Assembly: GCF_000003195.3 (NCBI RefSeq)
Contig: NC_012871.2
Coordinates: forward strand, 56,783,802 to 56,847,801
DNA: 64,000 bases
Direction of reading: 5' to 3'
Origin: Sorghum bicolor
Taxonomy: Eukaryota; Streptophyta; Magnoliopsida; Poales; Poaceae
Shown piece after piece: positions 52,740 to 63,065 of the stretch. Below the pieces are notes generated by a model. That model made no database searches and was not told where the DNA came from. It saw only the letters and a list, made by a program, of their open reading frames with translations. The stretch's first letter is position 1. Every line of letters begins with the position of its first letter. The translations under genes were made by a program, and so were the position numbers.

Positions 52740-55700
52740 ATGCGTGTGGGAACAGGTAACTTGATTCTTGTGGTAATCCTGCTGGGCTTGTCGTCCCAAG
52801 CTGCACTCAGCCAAATCCTGCTGCAGGTAAAAGCAAAGATTATCAATATTACTTATTATTTAGTAATTCTTCTGTATATATTAATTTGCAATCAATCCCA
52901 AAAGATCGAGTTTGCTAGCTAGTACTTGAATTGACTCCGATGATCGATCCATGCGTTGGTAATGGTAGGCCTTCGATTGGGAGTCATGGAACAAGGGAGG
53001 ATCCGGATGGTACGACTACCTGCAGAGCCAGGTCGACGACATCGCCGCCGCCGGGATCACCCATGTGTGGCTACCACCGCCGTCGCACTCCGTCGACGCG
53101 CAGGGTTATCTTCCGGGGCGGCTGTACGACCTGAACGTGTCCCAGTACGGGAACGAGACGCAGCTGAGGGCCCTCATCGCGGCGTTCCACGGTAAGGGCG
53201 TCAAGTGCATCGCCGACATCGTCCTCAACCACCGCACGGCGGAGAGCAAGGACGGCCGCGGCGTCTACTGCATCTTCGAGGGCGGCACGCCGGACGGCCG
53301 CCTCGACTGGGGCCCCCACATGATCTGCCGCAACGACAGCTACTCCGACGGCACGGGCAACGCCGACACCGGCCTGGACTACGAGCCGGCGCCGGACCTC
53401 GACCACCTGAACGACGTCGTCCGGAGCGACCTCACGGGGTGGCTCGAGTGGCTGAAGAGCGACGCCGTCGGCTTCGACGGCTGGCGCCTCGACTTCGCCA
53501 ACGGCTACTCCCCGGCCGTCGCCGGCGGGTACATCAACAGCACGGCGCCCGACGTCGCGGTGGCGGAGATATGGACGGACTTGGCGTACGAGCAGGACGG
53601 GAGGCCGCGCGCCGACCAGGACGCGCACCGGCAGGTCCTCGCGGACTGGGTGGACGCCGTCGGCGGCCCCGCCGCGGCGTTCGACTACACCACCAAGGGC
53701 ATCCTCCAGGCCGCGCTCAACTACAGCCAGCTGTCGTGGATGAAGGACGCCCAGGGGAGGGCGCCCGGTCTGGTCGGCCTGCGCCCACAGCAGGCCGTCA
53801 CGTTCGTCGACAACCACGACACCGGTTCAAAGACGCATCAGCTCTGGCCGTTCCCGCCGGCCAACATCTTGCAGGGCTACGCCTACATCCTCACGCATCC
53901 AGGGACCCCTTGCATCGTACGTACTTTTAGTATATATACTTTTTACTCTTCTATCTCTATATATCGATCTATCAATGTTTATTTTTTTTTAAAGAGAATC
54001 AACTCTGCTTTTAAGAAAGCACAACGTAACATGTTCGCTGGGGTTACCGGCCACATTACAATTCACGGCTATATCAGCCAAAAACAGGAAGGTAAAGACG
54101 ACATGTAGAGCACAACGAAACCAAAGCTGTTAAATCTCGAAGACATCAGTAGCAATGGAAATTTTGGGTTTAAAGTTCTTCAGCCAGCGTCTAATTGCCT
54201 CCAGCACCTGCCACACGCGCTCCTTGTCTTTCTCCTTCAAAAGGATACTCCATCTCTGCAAAAATGATATCGCCATATATATCACATCATGGCATTTTAA
54301 TAAAAGTTTTCTCAAATATCATCTTGTTCCGCGTAATCCATAACGCCCAGACAAAACCCGCGAAGAAAAACATCATCAACCGCTTAGGTAGAGGCTCCGT
54401 GCCATGTAACCAGGTCACAGACATATCTTCTATGGATCTAGGTAAAAAATCTAGTTCAAAGATATCCTGTAAAACCTCCCAAACTAACCGAGGCAAGTGA
54501 CAACTAAATAACATATGATTGATGGTTTCAACAGTGTCACAAACACAGCAATTTATATCACCCTTCCAACCTCTATCTATCAATGTTTATGTATAGGAGC
54601 ATATTCTTACATTGCAGTTTTACGACCATTTCTTCGATCCGAGCATGAAAGACCAGATCACTACGATGATGAAGATAAGGACGCGGAACAAGATTGGGCC
54701 GGCCAGCAAGTTGCGGATTCTCCTCGCTGAAAACGACGCATACGTCGCGGAGATCGACGGCAGTGTGCTAACCAAGGTCGGACCTAGGTATGATGTCAGC
54801 AAGTACGTTCCTGACGGGTTCCTGGTGACCACCAGTGGAAGCGATTTCGCAATATGGGAGAACAGGTACGTGCCTGCAGCCTGCTCTCACGATTGCCAGG
54901 TCGATCAACTGTGTAGTATGATGTTATTGGTAGTTGAATTATTGCCACATCGACATGTTGTATGTTCATCATCTTCATTTCGATCAGCTCCGTTGTGCAA
55001 ATGAACACACCGCCACCGTCAACGTCAACAACAAGGTCGCGGAGGTGGGTGACGCCAGTCGTCGCCACGGTTGCGCCGCTCTCGGCCTTGCTCGCCTGCG
55101 GTGCGGCAGTGATGCTCCTGTTCCGGCGACAAAAGAGGAGGAGCAGGCAGCGGCGTCTGCCGGGCAGTGTCGACGCAACTGGTGATCACTCCGATGACGA
55201 GGAAGACGACGACGACCGTGACCAAGCAGATTTCGAAAAAGGGGTGGTCGGGCCTAGAAGGTACCACTACCGCGAGCTGGCGGCGGCGACCGGCAACTTC
55301 GACGAGGAGAACAAGCTCGGGAGTGGCGGCTTCGGCCCTGTCTACCGCGGCTACCTCGCGGCGCAGGACCGCCACGTCGCCGTCAAGGTGCTCTCGCCGG
55401 AGACCTCCACACAGGGCCGCAGGCAGTTCGAGGCCGAGGTCCGGATCATCAGCCAGCTGCGGCACCGCAACCTCGTCCAGCTCGTCGGCTGGTGCGAGAG
55501 CCGCCGCAACCGCAGGGGCGGCCTCCTGCTCGTCTACGAGCTCGTCGCGGAGGGCAGCCTTGACCAGCACCTCTACGGCGTCGCGGAGCGCCTCCTGGCG
55601 TGGCCGGAGAGGTACAGGATCGCGGCGGGGCTCGGCGCCGCGCTGGCGTACCTGCACGAGGAGTGGGAGCAGTGCGTGGTGCACGGCGACGTCAAGCCCA

Positions 55701-56257
55701 GCAACGTCATGCTGGACTCCTCGCACACCGCCAAGCTCGGCGACTTCGGCCTGGCGAGGCTCCTCGACCACGGCGTCGTGCCGCGCACCACCAGGGTCGT
55801 GATGGGTACCATGGGCTACATGGATCCGGACCTGGTGACCACGCACAAGCCCAGCAGGGCCTCCGACGTGTACAGCTTCGGCGTCGTGCTGCTGGAGGTC
55901 GCCTGCGGCAGGCCGGCCACGGAGGAGATGCCCGACGGGGAGACGCTGGCGCTACCGGAGTGGGTGTGGGAGCTCTACGACCGCGGCGCCGTGCTGGAGG
56001 CCGCCGACGGTAGGCTGGACGGTCAGTTCGACGTGTGGGAGATGGAGCGCATGCTGGTAGTAGGGCTCTGGTGCTCGCATCCGGTGCCCAGGGAGCGCCC
56101 GTCCATCGTGCACGCTCTGAACGTGCTGCAGTCCCGGGACGCCACCCTGCCGGCTCTCCCGACGAACGTGCATCGTGGCGCCGCGGCGCCAACAGCTGGG
56201 TTCAGTGCGTACGTTCACTCTATGTCGTCCGTCGGTAGCGTTGGAGAACCATGCTGA
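52740..56257 (+). CDS. Alpha-amylase / receptor-like kinase fusion, four exons
   Basis: Proposed exons are 52740-52826, 52969-53916, 54618-54865 and 54988-56257; each junction keeps frame and has GT...AG, giving about 850 residues. Residues 1-25 are a signal peptide. Residues 26-427 are a complete GH13 alpha-amylase. Region I is DIVLNH; the catalytic Asp204 is in GWRLDFA, Glu229 in VAEIW and Asp313 in FVDNHD; the C-terminal beta domain ends SDFAIWEN. Residues 449-473 form a membrane helix followed by [11 protein letters not shown]. Residues 533-810 are a kinase: GSGGFG (539-544), Lys561, HGDVKPSN (660-667), DFG (680-682). The kinase most resembles L-type lectin receptor kinases, which typically have an intron-less kinase exon. 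The first two introns match cereal amylase positions. Expected topology is amylase outside the cell and kinase inside. If the fusion is not transcribed, the loci would be an amylase plus a kinase remnant without ectodomain. Confidence 0.85.
52827..52968 (+). other. Intron 1 of the amylase-kinase gene
   Basis: GT at 52827 after ATCCTGCTGCAG; AG at 52967-52968 before GCCTTCGATTGG. It is 142 bp, phase 0. It splits the code between LLQ and AFDWESW, where cereal amylases have their first intron. Confidence 0.85.
53917..54617 (+). other. Intron 2 of the amylase-kinase gene, enlarged by a LINE
   Basis: GTACGTAC follows GGGACCCCTTGCATC; TTGCAG precedes TTTTACGACC. It is 701 bp, phase 0. Without the inserted LINE and one target copy it would be only about 93 bp. 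The splice position (PCI/FYDH) is the conserved amylase one. Confidence 0.85.
53983..54574 (-). mobile_element. 5'-truncated LINE fragment in intron 2
   Basis: The insert is bounded by a perfect 16-bp target duplication ATCTATCAATGTTTAT (53967-53982 and 54575-54590). Its plus-strand left end is a T run, that is, the A-tail of a minus-strand retroposon. On the minus strand it encodes the RNase H-proximal zinc-binding end of plant LINE reverse transcriptases (zf-RVT-like): [42 protein letters not shown]. Only the last 590 bases are present. Antisense orientation relative to the gene would spare the mRNA from its A-tail signal. Confidence 0.92.
54866..54987 (+). other. Intron 3 of the amylase-kinase gene (fusion intron)
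   Basis: GTACGTGCC follows GAGAACAG; TTTCGATCAG precedes CTCCGTTG. It is 122 bp, phase 2. It lies exactly where an ordinary amylase would end (after the AIWE-type motif). Without splicing, the frame stays open to a TGA at 55002-55004, adding 46 or so residues and giving a secreted amylase without membrane helix or kinase. Confidence 0.75.
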
Positions 56258-57146
56258 TATGATACTAGTGCCACCCAGGATCTAAAAGTATATAGGGTCT
56301 GTTTTGGTTGCCTGGCTCCCTTCTAGTCTGTCTAGGAATATTAAGACTGTCTCCAGCAAGTCAAGATAGAGTTATTTGATTGCCTACACTGTCTAAAACG
56401 CGTGGCTGGCAACTACCTAAGCTTGACTAGTATCTAGTGTGTTTGATTGATTGGTTTAGCTTGGATGGAGTCACCTCTTTTTTAAGAAAGTAAGTTACCA
56501 CCTTTAAGACAAGTAACAGAGGTGCGAGAAAGACGGTAGGATAGGTGATGAGCTGAGACACACATTCTAACAATCTGCAAAAGAGGGGCACATCCAAAAG
56601 CAACCTCCCTGTCTGTAACAAACTAGGCAAAGAAGGGTTTAGGAGAAAAAAATAGATTGCTAACGAACACTGATAAATAGGCAAAAGCCTGCATCAGGCA
56701 AAAATCTTTGCTTCAAAACCAGAGAAGGCCAGGAGTGCAAGCATCTAATGCTTAATTATCACTGTAATCAGATCACGTGCCCAATGGAGGATGCAAGCAA
56801 CTTGCCCCTAAACTCATCGTGATTATCACTTAACCTGAGATGATTCAGTAAAGCCCCTTAAACTGTAAGTTTGCAAGTACCCCAAGTACCCTACTCTTGA
56901 GCTCTCTACCTCCTACTCTGATCCGAGTTAAACTCTGAAGCTTTTAAGCAATGTTGTAGCACTCATGTAGCTCCAGAACACGATGCAATTGCTTTAGATT
57001 TTTGATAATTGGATCGGGAGATGGAGATGGGAGAAGATGGCTCTTTCAGTTGATTTTTGGGTGTTTTTGAAACACCATCAGGCTCCCGGCCAACCGTGTG
57101 TCAGAGGCTACGAAAAATCTGCCCCATGCCTGCTTTCTCTTACCTG
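56258..57146. other. 3' flank of the amylase-kinase gene
   Basis: No gene is seen. The first few hundred bases may be the 3' untranslated region. The ORF at 56427-56684 minus has no recognisable character. Confidence 0.4.
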
Positions 57147-58200
57147 TCAGGCCAGATGGATGTGTAGTCCTAGCTGGCCTAGCTGCACCAAATCTAGATT
57201 CATACTTGTCATACAGTGCATGCAACTCAAATTTAACCTCAACAAGATAAGCAATGTAACTGATATTGTTACACTAAGAAAGCAAGTCAAGCACATTTTA
57301 CAAACCTCTGATCTTAGCCCTTGGGTCCAGAACAAATACAAAAGAATATAACAAAGGTATTTTTTCCAGTACTTAAGAAATTTAGTCTTCATTGGCACAG
57401 CAACATCACCAAACTGGTTATTATTTTCATAATTTACCAGGTGGGTAGCAATCTCAAGAATGTGATGCAGTACTAGTGGACTAGTGGGGTAGTACACACC
57501 AGAAAGTGCAACAGTTGAATCATAGAACAATTCAAGAAACTCCAACACCTTTTCAGCAATGTACCAGTGTTGTTCATTCAAGAGTGCATATCCAGATTGA
57601 GAGTTGATGAAAGCAGAAAAGACAAATCTTTATGGCATCACATGTTTAAGCATAAGATAGGTGGAGTTCCATCTAACATCCATGTCCAAACAGAATTTAC
57701 GAGGTCTGATATCCTTAGCAAGACAGTAGTTCTTGAATTGAGCAACGCGATGATTAGATGAATTTAGAAAATTAATTGCAGTTCTAAAAACTTCTATGTA
57801 AGTTTTAAGTCTTTTCAAGCCAGATTTGACAATCAAATTAATTATGTAGCAAGCACGCGCTGATGCACAACATGATATATTTTTTTAGCAGACAAACAAG
57901 ACTTACAGAGCTTGCAAACAGCAAAACAACAATCCTCACCATCAACAGTATCATGAACTTCATCATAGTGTTCCCACACAGGAGATCTACGCTTACTGTT
58001 GCTGGCCGATGATGCCAGAAAAGCAGCGTCGCTAAGAGCAGGGGCAGTAGGAGCAAGAGCACCAGGCGCTGCCACTGCAGGTGCAGGAGCGCTGGGTGCT
58101 TCCACTACAGGAGTGTCAGACGCTGCCACTGCAGGAGCGCCGAGCGCGGCAACTGCAGGAGCACCACGGCCTCGGCCAGCAGCATTGCCGCTGCCACTGC

Positions 58201-60114
58201 TGAAAGCCCAAGTTTGGTTTTGGTAATTAATGACACCAAGTTGCTAATGCCTTGTGTTTAAGTGTTTTGAGTTAGGCATAGCAACACATGTGATGAAGGT
58301 GCATGGTGGCATGGAAAGGTGGCCACATGATCACAAAGGGATGAAGCATGAAGTGAAGATCATGGCGATAGACGAGGAGCAAAGTTATCAAGGCAAAGGT
58401 ATAATCATAGGGTTTTACTTTTGCCGGTCTAAGATGAGTAGAGAAGTGATTGACCGGGTTTAGGATAGATAGCCGACTATCAAGAGGGGAAATCACGGTC
58501 TTCTCTCGAATCAAGTGCTACTAGGTCCATATCTTGAGCATATGCATTAGGATCTAGTAAAGTGCTAACTTAACTCCTTTGGTGAAATGTTTGTGAAAAG
58601 CTAACACACATGCACTTTGGTGGACACTTGTTGGTGTTAGCACATTTACAAACAAGGTGGAGTTCCTATGGTTGAGAGGGGTGTGGGTTCCTCTCTCCCT
58701 CCCGCCGAGCTTGCGAGGCAGTATTCGGCGCTTTTGAGAAAAATAAGTGTATATTTTCTATTGCGCCGGTGGGAAATTTGGAGAAGTCACAGGAGTGGTT
58801 TTCACTAAGAAACACTCACCAGACGCTGAGTGCGGAGGCACCGGACGCTGGCCTCAGAGTCCGGTGTGCTTGACCCTGGTAGGGTTGAGCACCGGACGCA
58901 CTCTGAGAGCGTCCGGTGGTTAGCGTCCGGTGTGAGGGCGTTTTGCAACCCTCCCTGTGTTTAAGTCCGGTGAGCACCGGACGCTCACGGTGCGTCCGGT
59001 GGCTCACGTCCGGTGACCCTGCAGTTTTGCCGAACTCTCTGCGCATGAGTCCGATGTGGACCTGCAGAGCGTCCGGTGTGTTGCAGGTAGCCGTTAGAAA
59101 CTGACACGCGGGAACCAAGTAGGACACGTGGTCATTGCCTAAGCCCCGGACGCTGGGGGTCGAGCGTCCAGTGATCACTTAGTAGCGTCCGGTGCCCCCG
59201 TTTTCAGCCTAGTGAAAACAACCAACGGCTAGTTTCTTTGAGGGGGCTTATAAATAGGAAGTGGCCGGCTTTGGGAGGTCAACCTTGCACATTTGATTAC
59301 TTGAGACATACATTGAGCTAGAGAACACTCCCTTCACTCATCTCCTTGCATGATTGCTAATCTTTGTGAGATTGAGTGAGATTCAAGTGCTTTGCATTGA
59401 GAGTTGCATCTAGTGGCACTTGATTCTTGAGTTTGCTGTGGATTTCTTCTTACTCTTGGGTGTTTCCCGACGCCCTAGACGGCTTGGAGTAGTGGTGGTG
59501 TTGAGCTCGTGATTGGAGATTGTTTCGAGCCTCACCAAGTGATTTGTGAGGGGTTCTTGAGCCTTCCCCGCGGGAGATCGCAATTGGCTACTCTAGTGGA
59601 TTGCTCGTGACTTAGAGGATCCCCATCTTGTGAGTGGATGTGCGACGCTCGCTGAGGGTTTGGCTTTGGATTGCCAATTAGCTCGTGATCCATCAAGTGG
59701 GTGTATCGCCACAACGAGAACTAGCTTGCCGGGAAGCAAGTGAACCTCGGTAAAAAATCTTGTGTCATCTCTTGCCGAGGATTCTCTTGTGATTGTGAGT
59801 GATTGATTGGATATATCTCTACTCTACAATTTTGGTATAACAATCACTCTCCACTCCTTTACTTATTTGTATACCTTGCTAGTTGTTTAGCTTGTTTAGT
59901 TTAGTCTTCTTGTTTTTAGGAGTGTAACTAGCCTTCTCTTGTTGTTGTGCTTTCGTGTTTAGCCTTGTACTAGTTTATATAGGTGGCTTGCATAGCTTAG
60001 TTGAGCTAGTGCTAGAATTGCTTCGCCATTTGTTTTACTAACTCACTTGCTTAGTGAAGTTTGTAGAAATTTTAATAGGCTATTCACCCCCCCTCTAGCC
60101 ATTTGGACCTTTCA
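58201..60114 (+). repeat. Solo LTR (Copia-type) inside the second hAT gene
   Basis: Starts TGAAAGCCC and ends ACCTTTCA, with inverted ends TGAAAG/CTTTCA. The 5-bp duplication ACTGC is at 58196-58200 and 60115-60119. The length is 1914 bp. TATAAATA (59249-59256) is its probable promoter. It has no internal coding region or partner LTR. The last 350 bases recur inverted at 15238-15597. Assignment to Copia rests on recollection of similar grass LTRs starting with the words AAGTTTGGTTTTGGTAATTAATGAC. Confidence 0.85.
58826..59211. repeat. Cluster of GCGTCCGGTG / CACCGGACGC words in the LTR
   Basis: About fourteen copies of GCGTCCGGTG or its reverse complement, some degenerate (GTCCAGTG, GTCCGATG), are packed into 390 bases upstream of the LTR TATA box (59249). 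Both orientations occur, so many hairpins can form. Their place in the U3-like part suggests a regulatory role, but this is inference. Confidence 0.8.
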
Positions 60115-60363
60115 ACTGCCACGGCCACGGCCACAGGTGCGACCGCGGCCAGCACTAGTCGTAGCAGAAGCACGACTAGCACCAAAGGTAGCCGATGGCA
60201 CTGCACCGAACAAAAGGTCAGCAACATCTGTCATGTCGTCGTCGTCTTCTCCGGGCAACCCACAGCCCCTGAGCTCATCGGCCAAGGTTGGCAAGTACGA
60301 GTAGCCGTCCTCACCATCATTGTTCGCCATGGCCACCACAGCGTCTCCTTCACCTCCCGGCAC

Positions 60364-60813
60364 CGTTCCTCAACGCCTCCGGCGGCACCGGCTTGACGCC
60401 GATGACCTGCGAACAGAGAAGAAGAATAGGGTTAGATGGATCTAGGGTTTAGGTGGAGAAGGATAAGAAGAAGACGAGCGGCGGAGACGAGGTGCTTACC
60501 TGCTCGGAGACGGAGCCCGGCGCTGGAGAAATGGAGAAGAAGAGTGGTGGATAGCTAGAGATGAAGGTCGGTGATGAAGAAATAGAGCAGACGAGTGGCG
60601 GAGACGGGGAAGAGTGGAAGACGAACGAGGATCTTGTAGATCTGGAGGTGGAGACCTCGCCGGAGTGCATGAAGACGGCTGGTGCCCGGTGGGGAGCGAC
60701 GGTGTAGGCGGATATTAGGGTTTGGGGCAGGGGGCAGCAGCGGCGCGGGCGGGGAGGCCGAGAGGGGGAGCGGCGCCGAATGGGATTAGGGTTAGGGCAC
60801 CCCCTCCCCTTGG
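60364..60813 (-). other. 5' leader region of the second hAT gene
   Basis: GC-rich sequence between the probable TATA box and the ATG at 60363. It contains repeated AGCGGCGGAGACG-type and GAGAAGAAG words. No clear ORF on the minus strand joins the transposase, so it is probably leader or intron. Confidence 0.35.
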
Positions 60814-60821
60814 CTTATATA
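60814..60821 (-). promoter_or_regulatory. Probable TATA box of the second hAT gene
   Basis: On the minus strand it reads CAGTATATAAGCC. It lies about 450 bp upstream of the first transposase ATG. GC-rich GGCCGG/GGGCCGTG subterminal words lie just outside, as is common at hAT ends. Confidence 0.4.
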
Positions 60822-62624
60822 CTGGCCTAGGCCGCTAACGGGCCGGCCGTTGTTAGCGGGCCGGGCTGTGCCGCTCGCCATGTCGAGGCATCGGCCCAGG
60901 CACGGCCTGCTACGTGCCACGGACCGGCACGCGCCCGTTTCCCACCGTGTCGGGCCGTGCTCGGACCAGGCCAAATTATCGTGCCTCGGGCCCACGGGCT
61001 GCATGCACATCTTTAAGAACAATTGCTGCGCATAGACAAAACGATGTGGCAATCCATTTCCAGCTGGCCAGGGCAAGGAGTGGTCGGTGGCTGAGTTGGA
61101 TCTGGCTAAATGGTCCATTTGGAGAATTAAACAACTCTAAGGTGGTTTTGTGGAGCCTAGTCCGATTGTTGGCCACCCAACCAAACACACTCATATGTAC
61201 TGGAGGAGACTCGTTCTCCTTTTATTTTCATGTGCATATAACTATTTTTTAAAAACTTCAATGGCTATAAACTTTTGTATTGAGGATTTAACAATGGCTC
61301 TATATTTTCAACAGTGGTAGGAGTGACTCGAGCCCTGGCTGTCCTAGTGCTAGAACCGCCTCTATCTCTGTCACTTAGGTAGGGATGAAAATAGATAGAA
61401 AAAATCCCATCCAATTCTAACCCTTTTTCTACTTTTGTCCCGTCGGTTTTCATATTTATGAAATCTCCTTTCTATAAATACGAAAATGGAAGATTGTGTT
61501 TTCTACCTACTTTTATGGATCTTGTTTTCATCAGGGAAGAACTGATATTTATCATGTTTTTCATTTATTCACCTAACAATTATCAGCCTTTATGTTATGT
61601 TAGTAACCCTACTAATCGTCAATTATGCATGTTAATGTGTTAACGCAGTATGTAGGTAAATATGTCCATATGTGTTTATTGATGTGTGACTTTATACATG
61701 CATAACTTATTTTTCTGGCTTTTTGGTCGTATCTATTTATTTCTGCATGCCTGAATATACCGATCCCATTTCTAATCCAAGCTTTTGTGAACCCAATCCT
61801 GTTTATGAGAGACGATTTTTCAAACTCGTTTTCATCCCTTCTCATCCCTACACTTAGGGCAGCTATGACGTGAAATCCATTTTTCCTCCACTAATTTAAG
61901 GTGCGTATGGTAGAACTTTGGGTGCAACCAAAACAGAGTGTTCTTGCTTCTATTGTGGAATAACTTTTCTTGCTTCTAGATTTTTTACAAAAAAAATATT
62001 TGGTAAAACAACATTTCACGTAGTCATGGTACATAAAAATGGTGAGGCCTTCATAACATCCTTCTTGTCTTTTTTTATTTTGTTTTCTATTTTCTTCCTT
62101 TATCTATTTCTCCTTTAATAACTTTAGTTTTTTTATTTTTCTCCCATCCATCCTGTGTGTCTCGTCCATTTACTACTCGCATGTGACCTGTCCTACTGCC
62201 GTGCTCCTACACCTCCTCACTGTTGTATGCCAGGCACGTTCTGTTCGCTTGAACCATAAGCTTTGGTTGAAAGTATTATACTAATTATTATTAAAAAAAT
62301 ACTACTAAATAACCGGGACTCATAAACTCAGGAGAATGTGTGTTCCTGCTGCCGCACCTCATCCCATGTGGGCAGAGGAGGGGTATTTGGGGGCTATGCT
62401 GCAAGAAAGGATGATAGAACTATGTGAAGATTATTTCTTCAATACCCTCCCGCATTCAGCTCCAATCAACACAAATTGCGGAGCTCCACGCGACAGGGTG
62501 AAACCACTCCTGCAGCAACTGACAGCGCTACCAAACATGCCAGATGTGCTCACCTTCCATGCAGGGAACTCACAATTCCACCAGAGGAGATAGAAAAGCA
62601 AGTAAAAACTGTTTGCATCTCTAA
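60822..62624. other. Intergenic DNA, no confident gene
   Basis: 60822-61010 is GC-rich with repeats of GGCCG and CGGGCC, probably the end region of the second hAT element; its terminus was not fixed. 61100-62320 is AT-rich without coding signal. The ORF at 62336-62593 plus (85 codons, starting MCVPAAAPHPMWAEEGYLG) has even amino acid use but no motif I know; it may be a chance ORF. Confidence 0.4.
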
Positions 62625-62853
62625 GCCCTGTTTAGTTCCAAAAAATTTTCTTTTTGTTTCATCACATCAAATCTTTAGGTGTATGCATGGAGTATTAAAT
62701 ATAGATAAAAAATAACTAATTACACAATTTATATGTAATTTTGTGAAACGAATCTTTTGAATCTAATTAGTCCATGATTTGACACTAATTACTAAATAAA
62801 ACGAAAATGCTACAGTAGCTAAATCCAAAAAAAATCACGAACTAAACAAGACC
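62625..62853. repeat. Tourist-like MITE, TAA target duplication
   Basis: Starts GCCCTGTTTAGTTCC and ends ACGAACTAAACAAGACC. TAA flanks both ends (62622-62624 and 62854-62856). It has the inverted family order, with GCTACAGTAGC near the right end. Confidence 0.85.
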
Positions 62854-62939
62854 TAAATGTTAGGTTTACCTTGGCTAAGATGCTCTGTTTTTGTTGGATA
62901 CATCCACATCACACAATATCTGTTTTTAGTCGCCATGGT

Positions 62940-63065
62940 TCTACTCATCTGTTTGCTTGAACTTATCTGTCGAATCTGTAGCCATTCAACGGTGTTTTTC
63001 TCTCAAATAAATCAGCGAACAATACTTTCAACTATAACTTTTCAGATAAACGAACATACATTATT
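62940..63065. repeat. Short MITE of the GTTTGCTTGAACTTATC type
   Basis: The left word CATCTGTTTGCTTGAACTTATC and the right word GATAAACGAACATAC are imperfect inverted repeats around a core containing TCAACGGTGTTTTTCTCTC. A related core occurs at 12057-12085. The left arm of another copy seems present at 62226-62260. Confidence 0.4.

Larger units (their letters stand above)
57147..60363 (-). pseudogene. Second hAT transposase, minus strand, split by a solo LTR
   Basis: Reading starts at ATG 60363 with an acidic and then Arg/Gly-rich N-terminus (GRGRTCGRGRGS). It is interrupted at 60119-58196 by the solo LTR and continues with an Ala/Pro-rich linker and a BED-type finger (VWEHYDEVHD, CCFAVCKLCKS, 58129-57842). 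It then continues in another frame (57836-57630: LDMDVRWNSTYLMLKHVMP; 57581-57370: EQHWYIAEKVLEFLELFYD, TKFLKYWKK). Beyond about 57360 it shifts frame (IPLLYSFVFVLDPRAKIRGL, stop) and ends near KYESRFGAARP. The C-terminal dimerisation domain is not found, so the copy is truncated and dead. Confidence 0.82.

Noticed and set aside
53071..53817. 248-codon minus-strand ORF over amylase exon 2
   Set aside because: A composition shadow of a GC-rich exon; the plus frame has all GH13 motifs.
55025..55846. 273-codon minus-strand ORF and other ORFs over the kinase exon
   Set aside because: Shadows of the kinase exon; no motif is seen and the kinase frame is unambiguous.
54962..56257. Kinase as a separate gene starting at ATG 54962
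   Set aside because: Its first nine codons would come from intron-like pyrimidine-rich sequence ending in a good acceptor site; it would lack an ectodomain. The spliced fusion keeps phase. I keep the separate-gene model only as an alternative.
58826..59211. CRISPR-like array
   Set aside because: The GCGTCCGGTG words are short, in both orientations and irregularly spaced inside a plant LTR; no spacer pattern.
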